Below, in pieces: positions 16,700 to 27,553 of a stretch of DNA of 64,000 bases (positions within the stretch are counted from its first letter, which is position 1; the number at the start of each line of letters is the position of its first letter). Source of the DNA: Hoeflea prorocentri (GTDB taxonomy: Bacteria; Pseudomonadota; Alphaproteobacteria; Rhizobiales; Rhizobiaceae); the NCBI RefSeq assembly GCF_027944115.1, contig NZ_JAPJZI010000001.1, positions 2,604,001 to 2,668,000 on the forward strand, in the 5' to 3' direction. Under the pieces are notes generated by a model. The model did no database searches. It was given only the letters and a program-made list of their open reading frames with translations, and had not been told where the DNA came from. The position numbers and the translations under genes are program-made.

Positions 16700-18868
16700 T
16701 CACGCCACTTTTTCAGCAGCCAGCAGGCGCTCGGCGACGTGTTGCTTTGGCATTGGTTTTCCGAGCAGATAGCCCTGCCCCATATTACAGCCCAGCGACT
16801 TCATGGCTGCCAGATGGCGCTCGGTTTCAATGCCTTCGGCTATGGTCTCGATCTTCAGCTTCCGCCCCAATTCCAAAACCGAACCGACGATTTCGTGCGA
16901 CAGGGTATCGGAGTCCACCAGCTTCACGAAAGACCTGTCGATCTTCAGTTTATCGAAGGCAAAATGCTGTAGTAGCGTCAGGGAGGAATAGCCGGTGCCG
17001 AAATCGTCCAGAGCGATCTGTACGCCCAGTTCCTTGATCTTCCGCAGCTCTGCAATCGAGGCACTTTCGTCAAGCAGCGCCGTTTCGGTTACCTCCAGTT
17101 CCAGACTTTCGGGCGGCAGGTTCCAGCGGTGCAGGGCCGCCAGGACCTGTGCCGCAAAACCGCTATTGCCCAGCTGTCTTGGCGACACGTTGACCGCAAT
17201 ACGTGTCGTGCCATCCCAGCCTTGATGATCCTTCAGCGCCTGGTTCAGAACCCAGTTGCCAAGGCTGCCGATAGACCCGTTCTGCTCAGCCGCCTGGATA
17301 ATGTCGATCGGCGCCATGTACTCCGACTTGCTGCCGTTCCAGCGGATAAGCGCCTCAAAACAGTAATCCTTCGCGGTCTGCAAACAGACCATAGGCTGAT
17401 AGTGAACGGTGAGCGTTTCGGCATAGGTGTCCTGCTTGACAAGCGCCCGCATTTTTTTCGAGCGTTGCAGTTCACTGGCGTTTGAATCATCAAACGCCTG
17501 ATACCGTCCCCGACCATCCTTCTTGGCCTTGTAGAGCGCAAAATCAGCACGGGAGAGCGCGCTTTCCAGATCGCATTGACCAGTGATTGTTTCACAATAT
17601 CCGACACTTATGCTGAAATTGATCACCGCGCCCTTGAAACGGAGTTTTTCATCCATCCGCTTCACGACCTTGTCGGCAAGCGACTGTGCCACATCACTAT
17701 TTGCTTCGGCCTTCAGTTGCACAAGGATTGCAAACTCATCCCCGCCCAGCCGCGCCACCACATCGGTCGAACGCACACAACTCTTCAGCCGCTCCGCGAC
17801 ACTCATGATCACGGTGTCACCGGCCTCATGGCCGTAATTGTCGTTCACGGCTTTGAAGTGATCGATGTCGATCAGCATGATGACCAGCCGCCCGTCCTGC
17901 TGGTTCCGCTGCTCGAACTCCATGTTGAACTTGGTCCGATTGGCCAGATCCGTCATGCCGTCATGGAGAGAAGCCCGCTCGGCTCTTTCCTGCGCCAGGA
18001 CGCGCTCCGTAATATCCGAATGCGTTGCGACCCAGCCTCCATCCGGCATGGCAGTGTGAATGGAAGAGATGACGCGGCCGTTGTTCAGGCGAACTCCGCC
18101 CTCAACGGTTTCGCCCCGCGCCAGGCCCTCGCGCAGTTGGGAGAGCATGTCGTCATAGTCTTTGGTCCCAAAACCTTCGAAACCGTTCTCGTGACGTTGT
18201 GAACCAATCAGCTCTCTTAGCGAAGAACCTTTGCGAGCCAGGGCCGGATCAACATCGAACATTTCGATATAGCGCTGGTTCCACAGCGTAAGGCGAGCAT
18301 CAGCATCAAAAACCGTGATACCCTGGTCCATCTGCTCAAGTGTCAGCTTCAGCTCCGATTGGCGTTCAGCGGCAATCCGGCGCACATCCTGCCGCTCCAG
18401 CAGCGAATTGAGAATCGATTGCAGATTGGCAAGCGTTCGACTGTCATCAGCCGTAAGGACGGTGCGCCTGGAACACATGATCGAAAGCACACCGACTGGC
18501 TTTGTGCTGTTTGCCCGATCATGTGCAGTCATCACCCCCGGCCCACCAACGTGCAATGGAAGGCCTACGAAAAGCGCACCACCTGTCTGGTCCGGCTCGA
18601 CCACCAGTCTTTGCCCGGTCGTCAGAACGCTCTCAACCAGTTTCTCGTGATCGTGCAATTTGGAAAATCCATCACCTTTCGACGCCAGGATTTTGTGTTG
18701 ACCTTGGGTGATTGTGGATAGGGCCGCCCCCTGGCAACCGATCGACGCAACGGCCAGGTCAACGACAGCCCGTTTGTCCGGAAAATCTACTGAAATCGAA
18801 TTCGCGCCTTCGGCCGGTTGGCGACCGGTATCAGGTTGCACCAGCTTCCCATGACTATCTTCTGCCAT
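16700..18868 (-). CDS. GAF-PAS-GGDEF-EAL cyclic-di-GMP signalling protein
   Basis: The 722-residue protein has no membrane segment. A GAF-like sensor region (about 25-165) is followed by a PAS domain (about 175-290: LEQMDQGITVFDADARLTLW), a GGDEF domain with intact RLGGDEFAIL (near 372) and an EAL domain with CFEALIRW (near 504), LDDFGTGYSSL and MGQGYLLGKP near the end. Both catalytic motifs look complete, so it may both make and degrade cyclic-di-GMP, with the balance set by the sensor domains. It is convergent with the sugar operon and upstream of nothing obvious. Its proximity to the giant autotransporters suggests a link to surface attachment, but this is only positional. Confidence 0.93.
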   Translation of the reverse strand: MAEDSHGKLVQPDTGRQPAEGANSISVDFPDKRAVVDLAVASIGCQGAALSTITQGQHKILASKGDGFSKLHDHEKLVESVLTTGQRLVVEPDQTGGALFVGLPLHVGGPGVMTAHDRANSTKPVGVLSIMCSRRTVLTADDSRTLANLQSILNSLLERQDVRRIAAERQSELKLTLEQMDQGITVFDADARLTLWNQRYIEMFDVDPALARKGSSLRELIGSQRHENGFEGFGTKDYDDMLSQLREGLARGETVEGGVRLNNGRVISSIHTAMPDGGWVATHSDITERVLAQERAERASLHDGMTDLANRTKFNMEFEQRNQQDGRLVIMLIDIDHFKAVNDNYGHEAGDTVIMSVAERLKSCVRSTDVVARLGGDEFAILVQLKAEANSDVAQSLADKVVKRMDEKLRFKGAVINFSISVGYCETITGQCDLESALSRADFALYKAKKDGRGRYQAFDDSNASELQRSKKMRALVKQDTYAETLTVHYQPMVCLQTAKDYCFEALIRWNGSKSEYMAPIDIIQAAEQNGSIGSLGNWVLNQALKDHQGWDGTTRIAVNVSPRQLGNSGFAAQVLAALHRWNLPPESLELEVTETALLDESASIAELRKIKELGVQIALDDFGTGYSSLTLLQHFAFDKLKIDRSFVKLVDSDTLSHEIVGSVLELGRKLKIETIAEGIETERHLAAMKSLGCNMGQGYLLGKPMPKQHVAERLLAAEKVA

Positions 18869-19056
18869 TCACGCGCTCCGGTATTGGCTACGACCCTTTC
18901 AAGTTCAATGTTCTAACAAAAACGATTTAGCATTCGGTAAAGGCGGTTGAGACGGCAAGCCAGGAACTAAACGACAGGTTGCCGCGGGACAGTCGCCGAC
19001 GCATGTTTCATCGGCTATCGACCATGGCGGCCGCATGACGCACTATCGGAAACTGA

Positions 19057-20204
19057 TCCACCGCCTCAGAACTTCATTTTGAGCCCGACGCCGCCGCCAT
19101 AGTTCTGGACGTCGGATGAGAAGAGTGCATCGACACCCGCCTCGAAGGTGAAGCGGTCGTTGATCTGCGCTTCGATATTGACCCCGAGATTGGCGAAGTA
19201 ACGCTCGGCCTCGTCGATCAGCGTGAAGGCTGGACCGCCAACGGAAAACTGCGCCGTTGTCGAACTGGTCACATCGCCCGCAAAGGCAAGGAAGCCGGCA
19301 TGGAATGTCGCCTTGGCAGCCATGCCGCCAAGCTGGAAGTTGGAGATTACATCAACAGACGGGTTGAAGCTGAACAGCGTGTTCTCGATCGTGCCGATAT
19401 GAAGCTGATAATCTCCAGCTCCTGTCTCGCTGAACGCGCCCTGGCGGATATGAGTCACGCCCGTGCTGAAGGACGGCTTGACCGTCACTCGGTCATTGAC
19501 CGCGAAGGCATGGGCCAGACGCATATGGCCAGAACCCCAGGCAAGGTTCGGCTTGGCCGTCGCCGCTGCCCAGCCGGACGTATGGAATGCATAGCGGGTA
19601 AAGTCATACTGGCTATAGCCCCCGGAGATCGATCCTGACAGTTCCGTTGCGCCGAACGTGCGGGTCAGCATCACACCTGTCTGGATACGGTAGCCGTCGG
19701 AGTTGAAGGTGGTGTTGGACTGGCTGATGTTTTCAAAGCCGAGGGCGAAGCCCAGCATCCAGTCGGTTGCGATCTCGGAACGGACACCGGCAGCCATGGC
19801 AAAGGCGTTTTCATCATAGTCGATGGAGTTGGTGCTGCGGTCTCTATTATGAGACGTGCCGCCCATCTGTATCCAGGCGCAGGTGCTGTCCCAATAGTGG
19901 GTTGCGTGTCCGGAAGGCTTTTGTGCCTCACAGCCGCCCAGCATCTCTGAAAAGCGGTAGGAAGAATACAGCGCCGCATCGGCGGCAACAAAGACATCGC
20001 CCGGAGCAAGCCTGTCATAAAGGGCGGCAAGCTCCGAGGCACTTGCCGCACCCAGCACACTGGTGGCGATGGATTCGATGAAGGCAAAGGAGGAACCGGA
20101 GGCAGCCGCAGCCGGCGCAACCGAAGCAGAAGCAACGGACGGCACCGCAAGCGCTGTCGTCGTTGTGCTGGTGCTGCTTTCAAGCTCATCAATGCGCGCG
20201 GCAA
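19057..20204 (-). repeat. Near-identical barrel-encoding copy 1 (partner 26406-27553)
   Basis: The last 1.14 kb of the downstream autotransporter gene aligns without any gap to 26415-27553 at a constant offset of 7,349 bp. In 19661-19850 I see a single base difference. Similarity extends a few bases past both stop codons (TCCACCGCC on the plus strand). The copy encodes the linker end and the whole beta-barrel. Confidence 0.85.
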
Positions 20205-23200
20205 TCAATTCCTCGACGAGATCGTGGATCTCCGCCTGATTGGCCGACAGAAGCGAGACAACCGAGGAAAAGTCGACCGTATAGGAAAGCTTTGCCTCGC
20301 CGCCGGATTCCTTGTCGAGCGAATAATCGACCACCGCACCATCCGTGACCGTCAGATTGTCGATATCGAGATTGTCCGGTCCGCCGGCATACATGATGCC
20401 GATTTTGCCTGAGTCGCCGGACGTCTTCAGGTTCGTACCGGTCAGGTTCACTTCAAGCGTGCCGGTCGGCGTGTAGGTCGTGGTTTGTATTTCGAACGTC
20501 AGATAGTCGGCGTCGTTGTCCGTCAAAGGACCGCCCATTTCCAGATCAAACAGGAATGTCCCGGACGTTGTGGTGAGCGTGCCCTCATAGATGGTTTCGA
20601 TGATCTTGTCCGCGCCGCCGATGGAGATTGAACCGGCATTGTCCAGGACACCATCCTCCCCAAGATTGACATTCTTGCCGGTCTCGAACACGCCGCCGCT
20701 CATATTGTTGAACGTGTTGGTGCTGCTGTCGGAAAGGGCAAACTCACCGGTGATCGTGCCGTTATTGTTGATCGTATTGACGGGTGCCGAGGAATTGAGG
20801 AGCCCGGCATTGATATCGCCGCCCGACAGAGTGCCGTCATTGTTGATCGTCAGCGTAGCGGCCGACAGAACGGTGATCGGCTCATTGGCGGATGTGCCGG
20901 TCGTTGAAAGGCTCCCGCCTTCAGCGATGTTGATCGTCACATCGCCGGCTGAAGCATCGCCGTCACTCTGGGCGACGATGCCCCAGCCGCCAGTGCCGGA
21001 GGAGGACACGCCGGCATTGAGATTGATGGTGATATCGCCGCCATTGCCCGCAGAACCGCCGAGGCTCTGAGCAAAGATCGCGGCCGAATAGTCACCGGAA
21101 ACACTCAGCGTATCATTGACTGTGACGTTGACTGCGCCGCCGTCGCCCGTATCGCCGGCATTGCCGACATTGGCTGTAACCGTCGTGCCGTCATCAATGC
21201 CGGCCGCACCGCCGCCTCCGCCAATCGACTGGGCGAAGATGCCATGACCATTCTCGCCCGTCGTGGTGATGGCGTGGGCGACAATCGTCACCTCACCGCC
21301 ATTGCCGCCGTCTCCCGCGGTGCCACCGCCGACAACACCAAGGCCGAAACTGTCGGTCGAGAAACTGGAACTTAATGCCAGGGCAATATTGCCGGCAGCG
21401 CCACCGCCGCCACCCACCGATTGGGCAAAGATGCCCATCGCGCCCTGACCGGCGGTGGTCACGGCTCCGTGGTAATTGATCGCGACAACACCGCCATCGC
21501 CAGCGCCACCTCCAAGCCCGCCAATGGTAACGTCAGTCAGCAGGTCACCGCCGCCGATGCCCCCCGCTCCGCCGCCGCCGCCGATCGACTGAGCGAAGAT
21601 GCCGGCCGCATGATCACCGGTCGTGGAAATATCGCCGCTGCCCGTAATGGAGACTTCGGCCCCACTGCCGAGAGCACCGTCCTGGCCGCCAATGCTCATT
21701 GACCAGCTGGTCAAGGTTGATGAGACCGTCAGCGTGTCCGTGGCCAAAATATCATTGTACCAGCTGTTGAGGTTGGTCAGCGTATCTGCATCGGCGAACA
21801 CGTAGTCCGACATGACCTCTTCGATATCGCCGGCGTCATAGAACGCGGTCTGGAAATCCGTTGCAAAGTCCGGACTGCCAAGCTGCCCGTCTCCACCGGT
21901 TCCGCCGCCGCCTCCGATGGACTGGGCGAAGATGCCGTGGCCGGCCAGACCGTCCGTGCCGATCCGGGCGGAGTTGGCAATTGAAACCGTGTTTCCGTCA
22001 CCGCCAGTCGCACCGTTGCCGCCAACGGCAAAGCTTGCATCGAGCGACGACGTATTGGTCCCGGCGCCGTGGGACGTCATGAGCTGGGTCACGCTGTAGG
22101 CGGACGCTATTCCGGCATCACCGCCACCGCCGCCGATCGATTGGGCGAAGATGCCCCGCGACGCCTCGCCGGACGCATCGATCTCGCCGTCGTTGACGAT
22201 CGTAACGGTATTGCCGTCAGCGCTGTTTCCGCTTGTACCGCCGAGCGTGAATATCATATCAACCGCGACCGCGTTTCCGTCGGCGATATCCAGAAAGTTC
22301 AAAAGTACGGCCCCTGCCGTATCGGCCCGTCCGCCAACACCGCCGATTGACTGGGCATAAATACCGGAAGAACCGGCCTTGCCGGTTTGCAGTTTTGCCG
22401 TGTTCTCGACATAAACCGTGCCGCCATCGGAGCTTTGGCCGCCCTCACCGCCCACAGCAACGGAAACCGACAATTTGACATCGGTCGAATCAATGTTGCT
22501 CAGGACAAAGGCATTGCCGCCGGATCCCCCGCCGGCACCGACAGACTGGGCAAAGATTGCATCGGAGTAAAAGCCCCCGGTGTTGATCTCCTGATAATTA
22601 TAAACCTTGGCGTCGCCAACCGTGCCCGAGGAGCCGGCGAGATTTCCAATGGTCACCTCTGTCGTAAGGGTTTGACCGGAGGTCGGGGACAGAACACCCG
22701 AATAGCTCAAACCGGCCTCGCCGCCGGCGCCGCCCATTGTCTGGGCGACAATGCCGCGCGAACGGTACCCTTGCGTGATGATGCCACCATTGTTGGTCAC
22801 TTCAACCATGCCGCTGGTGTTTTTCGAACCGCTGTCACCCCCAAGCTTCAGGCTTACATCGGTTGCAAATGACTGCGTGCTCAAATCAGCTTGGGCGACG
22901 ATCCCGGTATAGCCGCCTGAGCCGCCAAGGGACTGGGCAAAAATTCCGTGCGAATTGGCGCCTGATGTACCAAGGCTTGCAGTATTCTGCACAACAACAT
23001 CGCCCGCTGTTCCCTTTTTACCCTCTGAAGAACCAAGCGAGACCGAAAGGGAATCCAAGGCCAGGTCACTGGCAGACACAAGGGCGATTGACACGCCGCC
23101 GCCGCCGGCAACGCTTTGACCAAAAAGAGCCGATGCGTGATCGCCCAGCGTGGTGACTGATCCAATGGCCTCGAGGCTTACATCCCCGGACATACCATCG

Positions 23201-26200
23201 CTGATTGTACCGCCTTGGGATTTAGCGGTAAAACCATCAACGTCGAATGTGTCGGCGCTTGCGACATAGGAGCCATAGCCGCCTGAATTGCTTATGCTTT
23301 GCGCCAGGATACCGATACTGCCATCGCCTTGCGTGCCGATAGACCCGTCAGTCAACACCGTAACCGTATCGGCGTCCGTGCCATAGCTGGAATCGTTGCC
23401 AACCGTCAAATCGACACCCGTTCCCGACGTGACATCGCCCGCAAGGATCATCGCCAGGCTACCGCCACCGCCGCCGACCGATTGTGCCAGGATCGCAACG
23501 GCACCGTCGCCGGTTGTCGTCAGATCAAGCCCCGACTGATGATAGACCTCGACCTGACCTCCCAGGCCGGACCGTTCCGGTTGGTTTGTTGTGATGGATT
23601 GCCCGAGAGAGAGCGAATGATCTGCATCCTTCATACTCCCAATTGACGAGGTCCATCCGCCGGCCCCACCGCCTGCGCCAATCGATTGGGCCAGAATGGC
23701 ATGCGAACCATGACCGGATGTCCCGATGACATCATTGACAGTCACCGTGACCTTATCGGCAGAACCGCCTTGCCCATTTGTCCCACCTACCTCAGCAGTG
23801 AATTTTGCTTCGGAGACCTCATCGCCGGTGAGCACAAAACCGGCCTCGCCGCCGCCGCCGCCGATCGATTGGGCGATCACGCCATGGGCTATATTACCCC
23901 CTGTCGTTATTTGAGCATCGACGGTGACGTCTACAACCCCTCCGCTGCTCGACCCACTGTCCCTGCCACCCTCACCGCCAAGCCAGAACGCTGTGTCAGC
24001 CATAACTTTGGATGTGTAGTCAATTGCGGTCGCCGATGAGCCGCCGCCGTCGGCAACCGACTGCGCCAACAGACCATGCGCATTGTCGCCTGATGTGCCG
24101 ATGGTGAAATAGGTATCTACTATTTCTACAAAACCGCCAGAGCCGATTGATTCGGCAATGTCATCAGCTTCCTCGTTTACCTTCGGCACCTGGCCGAAGC
24201 TGACAACAATGGTGATATCTTCGCCGACCGATAGATCATTGACGCTATAACCACCTCCGGCCACAGATTGTGCCATCAGTCCACGCGCCAGATCTCCTGT
24301 CGTCGTGATGCTGCCGGGTAATCCGCTGTTCACAAGGATACCACCGCCATCGCCGCCGCCTCCGCCGGTACCACCCAACCTTTGCGAGAATTTGGCTTCA
24401 GGTGTCACATCACTGACACCATAACCGCCGCCAGCGCCGATGGATTGCAAAACGACGCCGCCTGCACCGACATCCATTGTTGTGATGGTCATTCCATCCA
24501 GTGCCGCGCTGACCGTGCCGCCATCCCCGGCAGGGCTGCTCTTCTTGGCGCCGATAGATGTCACCCCTGTATCGGTCGAACGGGCAATTCCTCCACCTGC
24601 GCCGATAGATTGGGCAATGACACCAGCGGAATACGCAGCGTTCGTTTCAATCCGGCTTCCGTCGTTCAAATCGACTGTCGCTGTCCCGCCGTTTCCGCCA
24701 TAGGCGTCTCCTTCGGCGCGTATGGCTATGTCATCATCATCATCGTCGGAATACATCACGCCACCACCGCCGCCGATGGATTGAACGACGGCACCGGCGG
24801 AAAACGTGCCGCCGGTGAAAATCGATGCTCCATCTATGAGTGTGGCTACCGCATCGCCGCCATCGCCAATCGACTCTTTAGCTCCGCCGACAGTCGTCAC
24901 ACCGTCGCTGTCCATGGCTTTGCCGCCGCCGCCGCCAACGCTTTGAACCAGAACGCCCTCGGCATTGTCGCCATGGGTCTGCACACCGGCGCCCGCAGCA
25001 AGGATAAGCTCAGCCTGTCCGCCATCGCCGCCACTTCGCTCATTGGTACCATAGGTCTGAACCGACGTGGACACGCCGGCGGTCCCGCCAAACCCGCCGA
25101 TGCTCTGCAGCAATATGCCCGTGCTGAATTGCCCAAGCGTTTCTATCTCGCCATCGAATTCGACAAAGACCCGGTCGGCTGTTCCCCCTTCGAGAAGACT
25201 TCCGTAGGATCCGCCCGAACCGCGTGTCGATTTTCCGCGCTTTCCGCCGCCACCGCCAAGACTTCTGGCCAGCACGCCGGCAGCCATCTCACCAGTCGTT
25301 GCCAAGGACACTCCGGAAAGGCTCACATCCACCGTGCCGGCCGCCGCTCCCGCCGCACCGTCACCGCCATGGCCGTTCTCTGGCCAAACGGGTTCGGCTT
25401 TTCCCCCATCGCCTCCGGTGCCGCCCACGGATTCAATCCAGACTATGGACCTCCCATCACTACTGTTGCCGACCGAGACGGTTTCACTGAACGAGAGTGC
25501 GACCGATATGTTGCCGGCGGCGGCTCCCGTGCCTCCGTCCCCGGCATGGGTTGTATCGGTGCTTGATGCGGAGCCGCCGGCACCACCGTCTCCGCCTTTG
25601 GATGCGGCGAAAACCAGGATGCTTTCATCGCCGACAAGGTCCGATATATCCCCGCTATCGACCTCTACCGTCAGGTCTCCGGCGGCACCACCCACGCCGC
25701 CGTCACCACCCAACCCGTTTCCGGTGCCGACATTACCCCCTCCCCCGGTCCCCCCATTTCCACCCGAGGAGACAAGGTTGAAAACAATCCCCTGATAGGA
25801 GGTCACCTTACCAATTCCGCCGCTTCCGATCTTTATCGTCTGCAAGCCGGCAGCACCGCCCTGACCACCATCCGTGGCCTCATTGTCCGCATAGCCCTCG
25901 CCGCCGTCACCGCCCCTGCTTTCCAGGGAGAATATGCTCTCGCCATCGAAGTCGGTCGCATTGTCGAGTGTCAGATTGATGAAGCCAGCGGAACCGCCAT
26001 CGCTGCCATTGCTGCCCGCCAATGCCGCGGCTCCTGCTCCCCCCTGGAGGCCCACCGTCAGGACGGTCTCGCCCGACGCGCTCGCCCCGTATTGGGAGGA
26101 ACCATCAAAGGACACATCCACTGAAGTGGTGTCAGCGCCCGGATCGGCAATATCCGAAAATACAAGCGGGCCTGAATCGTTCGTCAGGTTCTCGATCTTG

Positions 26201-26403
26201 ACCTCGGTGACGTCGTCAAGGTCGACGGTCTCGCCGAGATCAAGATCGCCATTGCAGGTCGTCGTGGTTCCCGAGGTGGAACAGTCGGCGATGGCAGGCA
26301 CCGTGCAATAGACAAAGAACGAGCCGGCGAGCGCGGCAAACGCAACGCCCGGATTACTCCAGTGCTCGTCAGTCCGAGCCCTTTGACGCTCCCGCGTTCT
26401 CAT
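19066..26403 (-). CDS. Giant autotransporter with Gly-rich AQSIGGGGG repeats (2445 aa)
   Basis: A signal region (GVAFAALAGSFFVYCTVPAIA) is followed by a small Cys pair (CSTSGTTTTC), a Gly/Ser/Asp/Thr-rich passenger, a linker and a C-terminal beta-barrel (about 2150-2445) ending in the outer-membrane Phe (LKMKF). The passenger (about 375-1815) contains roughly 22-24 units of about 60-75 residues, each ending near G-I-x-AQS-I/V-GGGGG, probably turns of a beta-solenoid. The barrel domain has a Cys pair (GGCEAQ, STCAW). The ATG lies 11 bp after the stop of the upstream paralogue, so translation is coupled. From about residue 2063 to the end it is nearly identical to that paralogue. A cell-surface adhesin or biofilm role is likely, not proven. 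Confidence 0.9.
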   Translation of the reverse strand: MRTRERQRARTDEHWSNPGVAFAALAGSFFVYCTVPAIADCSTSGTTTTCNGDLDLGETVDLDDVTEVKIENLTNDSGPLVFSDIADPGADTTSVDVSFDGSSQYGASASGETVLTVGLQGGAGAAALAGSNGSDGGSAGFINLTLDNATDFDGESIFSLESRGGDGGEGYADNEATDGGQGGAAGLQTIKIGSGGIGKVTSYQGIVFNLVSSGGNGGTGGGGNVGTGNGLGGDGGVGGAAGDLTVEVDSGDISDLVGDESILVFAASKGGDGGAGGSASSTDTTHAGDGGTGAAAGNISVALSFSETVSVGNSSDGRSIVWIESVGGTGGDGGKAEPVWPENGHGGDGAAGAAAGTVDVSLSGVSLATTGEMAAGVLARSLGGGGGKRGKSTRGSGGSYGSLLEGGTADRVFVEFDGEIETLGQFSTGILLQSIGGFGGTAGVSTSVQTYGTNERSGGDGGQAELILAAGAGVQTHGDNAEGVLVQSVGGGGGKAMDSDGVTTVGGAKESIGDGGDAVATLIDGASIFTGGTFSAGAVVQSIGGGGGVMYSDDDDDDIAIRAEGDAYGGNGGTATVDLNDGSRIETNAAYSAGVIAQSIGAGGGIARSTDTGVTSIGAKKSSPAGDGGTVSAALDGMTITTMDVGAGGVVLQSIGAGGGYGVSDVTPEAKFSQRLGGTGGGGGDGGGILVNSGLPGSITTTGDLARGLMAQSVAGGGYSVNDLSVGEDITIVVSFGQVPKVNEEADDIAESIGSGGFVEIVDTYFTIGTSGDNAHGLLAQSVADGGGSSATAIDYTSKVMADTAFWLGGEGGRDSGSSSGGVVDVTVDAQITTGGNIAHGVIAQSIGGGGGEAGFVLTGDEVSEAKFTAEVGGTNGQGGSADKVTVTVNDVIGTSGHGSHAILAQSIGAGGGAGGWTSSIGSMKDADHSLSLGQSITTNQPERSGLGGQVEVYHQSGLDLTTTGDGAVAILAQSVGGGGGSLAMILAGDVTSGTGVDLTVGNDSSYGTDADTVTVLTDGSIGTQGDGSIGILAQSISNSGGYGSYVASADTFDVDGFTAKSQGGTISDGMSGDVSLEAIGSVTTLGDHASALFGQSVAGGGGVSIALVSASDLALDSLSVSLGSSEGKKGTAGDVVVQNTASLGTSGANSHGIFAQSLGGSGGYTGIVAQADLSTQSFATDVSLKLGGDSGSKNTSGMVEVTNNGGIITQGYRSRGIVAQTMGGAGGEAGLSYSGVLSPTSGQTLTTEVTIGNLAGSSGTVGDAKVYNYQEINTGGFYSDAIFAQSVGAGGGSGGNAFVLSNIDSTDVKLSVSVAVGGEGGQSSDGGTVYVENTAKLQTGKAGSSGIYAQSIGGVGGRADTAGAVLLNFLDIADGNAVAVDMIFTLGGTSGNSADGNTVTIVNDGEIDASGEASRGIFAQSIGGGGGDAGIASAYSVTQLMTSHGAGTNTSSLDASFAVGGNGATGGDGNTVSIANSARIGTDGLAGHGIFAQSIGGGGGTGGDGQLGSPDFATDFQTAFYDAGDIEEVMSDYVFADADTLTNLNSWYNDILATDTLTVSSTLTSWSMSIGGQDGALGSGAEVSITGSGDISTTGDHAAGIFAQSIGGGGGAGGIGGGDLLTDVTIGGLGGGAGDGGVVAINYHGAVTTAGQGAMGIFAQSVGGGGGAAGNIALALSSSFSTDSFGLGVVGGGTAGDGGNGGEVTIVAHAITTTGENGHGIFAQSIGGGGGAAGIDDGTTVTANVGNAGDTGDGGAVNVTVNDTLSVSGDYSAAIFAQSLGGSAGNGGDITINLNAGVSSSGTGGWGIVAQSDGDASAGDVTINIAEGGSLSTTGTSANEPITVLSAATLTINNDGTLSGGDINAGLLNSSAPVNTINNNGTITGEFALSDSSTNTFNNMSGGVFETGKNVNLGEDGVLDNAGSISIGGADKIIETIYEGTLTTTSGTFLFDLEMGGPLTDNDADYLTFEIQTTTYTPTGTLEVNLTGTNLKTSGDSGKIGIMYAGGPDNLDIDNLTVTDGAVVDYSLDKESGGEAKLSYTVDFSSVVSLLSANQAEIHDLVEELIAARIDELESSTSTTTTALAVPSVASASVAPAAAASGSSFAFIESIATSVLGAASASELAALYDRLAPGDVFVAADAALYSSYRFSEMLGGCEAQKPSGHATHYWDSTCAWIQMGGTSHNRDRSTNSIDYDENAFAMAAGVRSEIATDWMLGFALGFENISQSNTTFNSDGYRIQTGVMLTRTFGATELSGSISGGYSQYDFTRYAFHTSGWAAATAKPNLAWGSGHMRLAHAFAVNDRVTVKPSFSTGVTHIRQGAFSETGAGDYQLHIGTIENTLFSFNPSVDVISNFQLGGMAAKATFHAGFLAFAGDVTSSTTAQFSVGGPAFTLIDEAERYFANLGVNIEAQINDRFTFEAGVDALFSSDVQNYGGGVGLKMKF
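20960..25275 (-). repeat. Passenger repeat array of the 2445-residue autotransporter
   Basis: About 22-24 degenerate coding units, each ending in a variant of AQSIGGGGG (for example LQSIGAGGG, AQSVAGGGG, AQSLGGSGG). Units differ in length and sequence outside the core, so this is an old, diverged array, not a recent slippage repeat. The last units (near VAQSDGDASAG) lose the Gly run. Confidence 0.8.
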
Positions 26404-26405
26404 AT

Positions 26406-27553
26406 TCCACCGCCTCAGAACTTCATTTTGAGCCCGACGCCGCCGCCATAGTTCTGGACATCTGATGAGAAGAGCGCATCGACACCCGCCTCGAAGGTGA
26501 AGCGGTCGTTGATCTGCGCTTCGATATTGACCCCGAGATTGGCGAAGTAACGCTCGGCCTCGTCGATCAGCGTGAACTGAGGGCCGCCAACCGCAAACTG
26601 CGCCGTTGTCGAACTGGTCACATCGCCCGCAAAAGCAAGGAAGCCGGCATGGAATGTCGCCTTGGCAGCCATGCCGCCAAGCTGGAAGTTCGAGGTCACA
26701 TCAACCGACGGGTTGAAGCTGAACAACGTGTTCTCGATCGTGCCGATATGAAGCTGGTAATCCCCCGCCCCCGTCTCGCTGAACGCGCCCTGGCGGATAT
26801 GGGTGACACCGGCCCCGAAGGACGGCTTGACAGTTACTCTGTCATTCACCGCAAAGGCATGGGCCAGACGCATATGACCTGAGCCCCAGGCAAGGTTCGG
26901 CTTGGCCGTTGCCGCCGCCCAGCCGCTTGTGTGATAGGCATAGCGGGTAAAGTCATACTGACTGTAACCACCCGAGATCGATCCCGACAGTTCCGTTGCG
27001 CCGAACGTGCGGGTCAGCATCACACCTGTCTGGATACGGTAGCCGTCGGAGTTGAAGGTGGTGTTGGACTGGCTGATGTTTTCAAAGCCGAGGGCGAAGC
27101 CCAGCATCCAGTCGGTTGCGATCTCGGAACGGACACCGGCAGCCATGGCAAAGGCGTTTTCATCATAGTCGATGGAGTTGGTGCTGCGGTCTCTGTTATG
27201 AGACGTGCCGCCCATCTGTATCCAGGCGCAGGTGCTGTCCCAATAGTGGGTTGCATGTCCGGAAGGCTTTTGTGCCTCACAGCCGCCCAGCATCTCGCTA
27301 AAGCGATAGGAAGAAAACAGCGCCGCATCGGCGGCGACAAAGACATCGCCCGGAGCAAGCCTGTCATAAAGGGCGGCAAGCTCGGAAGCGCTTGCTGCAC
27401 CCAGCACACTGGTGGCGATGGATTCGATGAAGGCAAAGGAGGAACCGGAGGCGGCCGCAGCCGGCGCAACCGAAGCAGAAGCAACGGACGGCACCGCAAG
27501 CGCTGTCGTCGTTGTGCTGGTGCTGCTTTCAAGCTCATCAATGCGCGCGGCAA
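26406..27553 (-). repeat. Near-identical barrel-encoding copy 2 (partner 19057-20204)
   Basis: This is the counterpart of 19057-20204 in the upstream autotransporter gene. Its high DNA identity contrasts with the clearly diverged region just upstream of it in the gene, where the two proteins are only moderately similar. This pattern suggests recent gene conversion confined to the barrel part. Confidence 0.85.

Noticed and set aside
24382-25566. Plus-strand open frame of 394 codons inside the large autotransporter gene
   Set aside because: It is antisense to Gly-rich repeats whose GGN codons keep the opposite strand free of stops. It has no ribosome-binding site, no recognisable domain and an unnatural composition.
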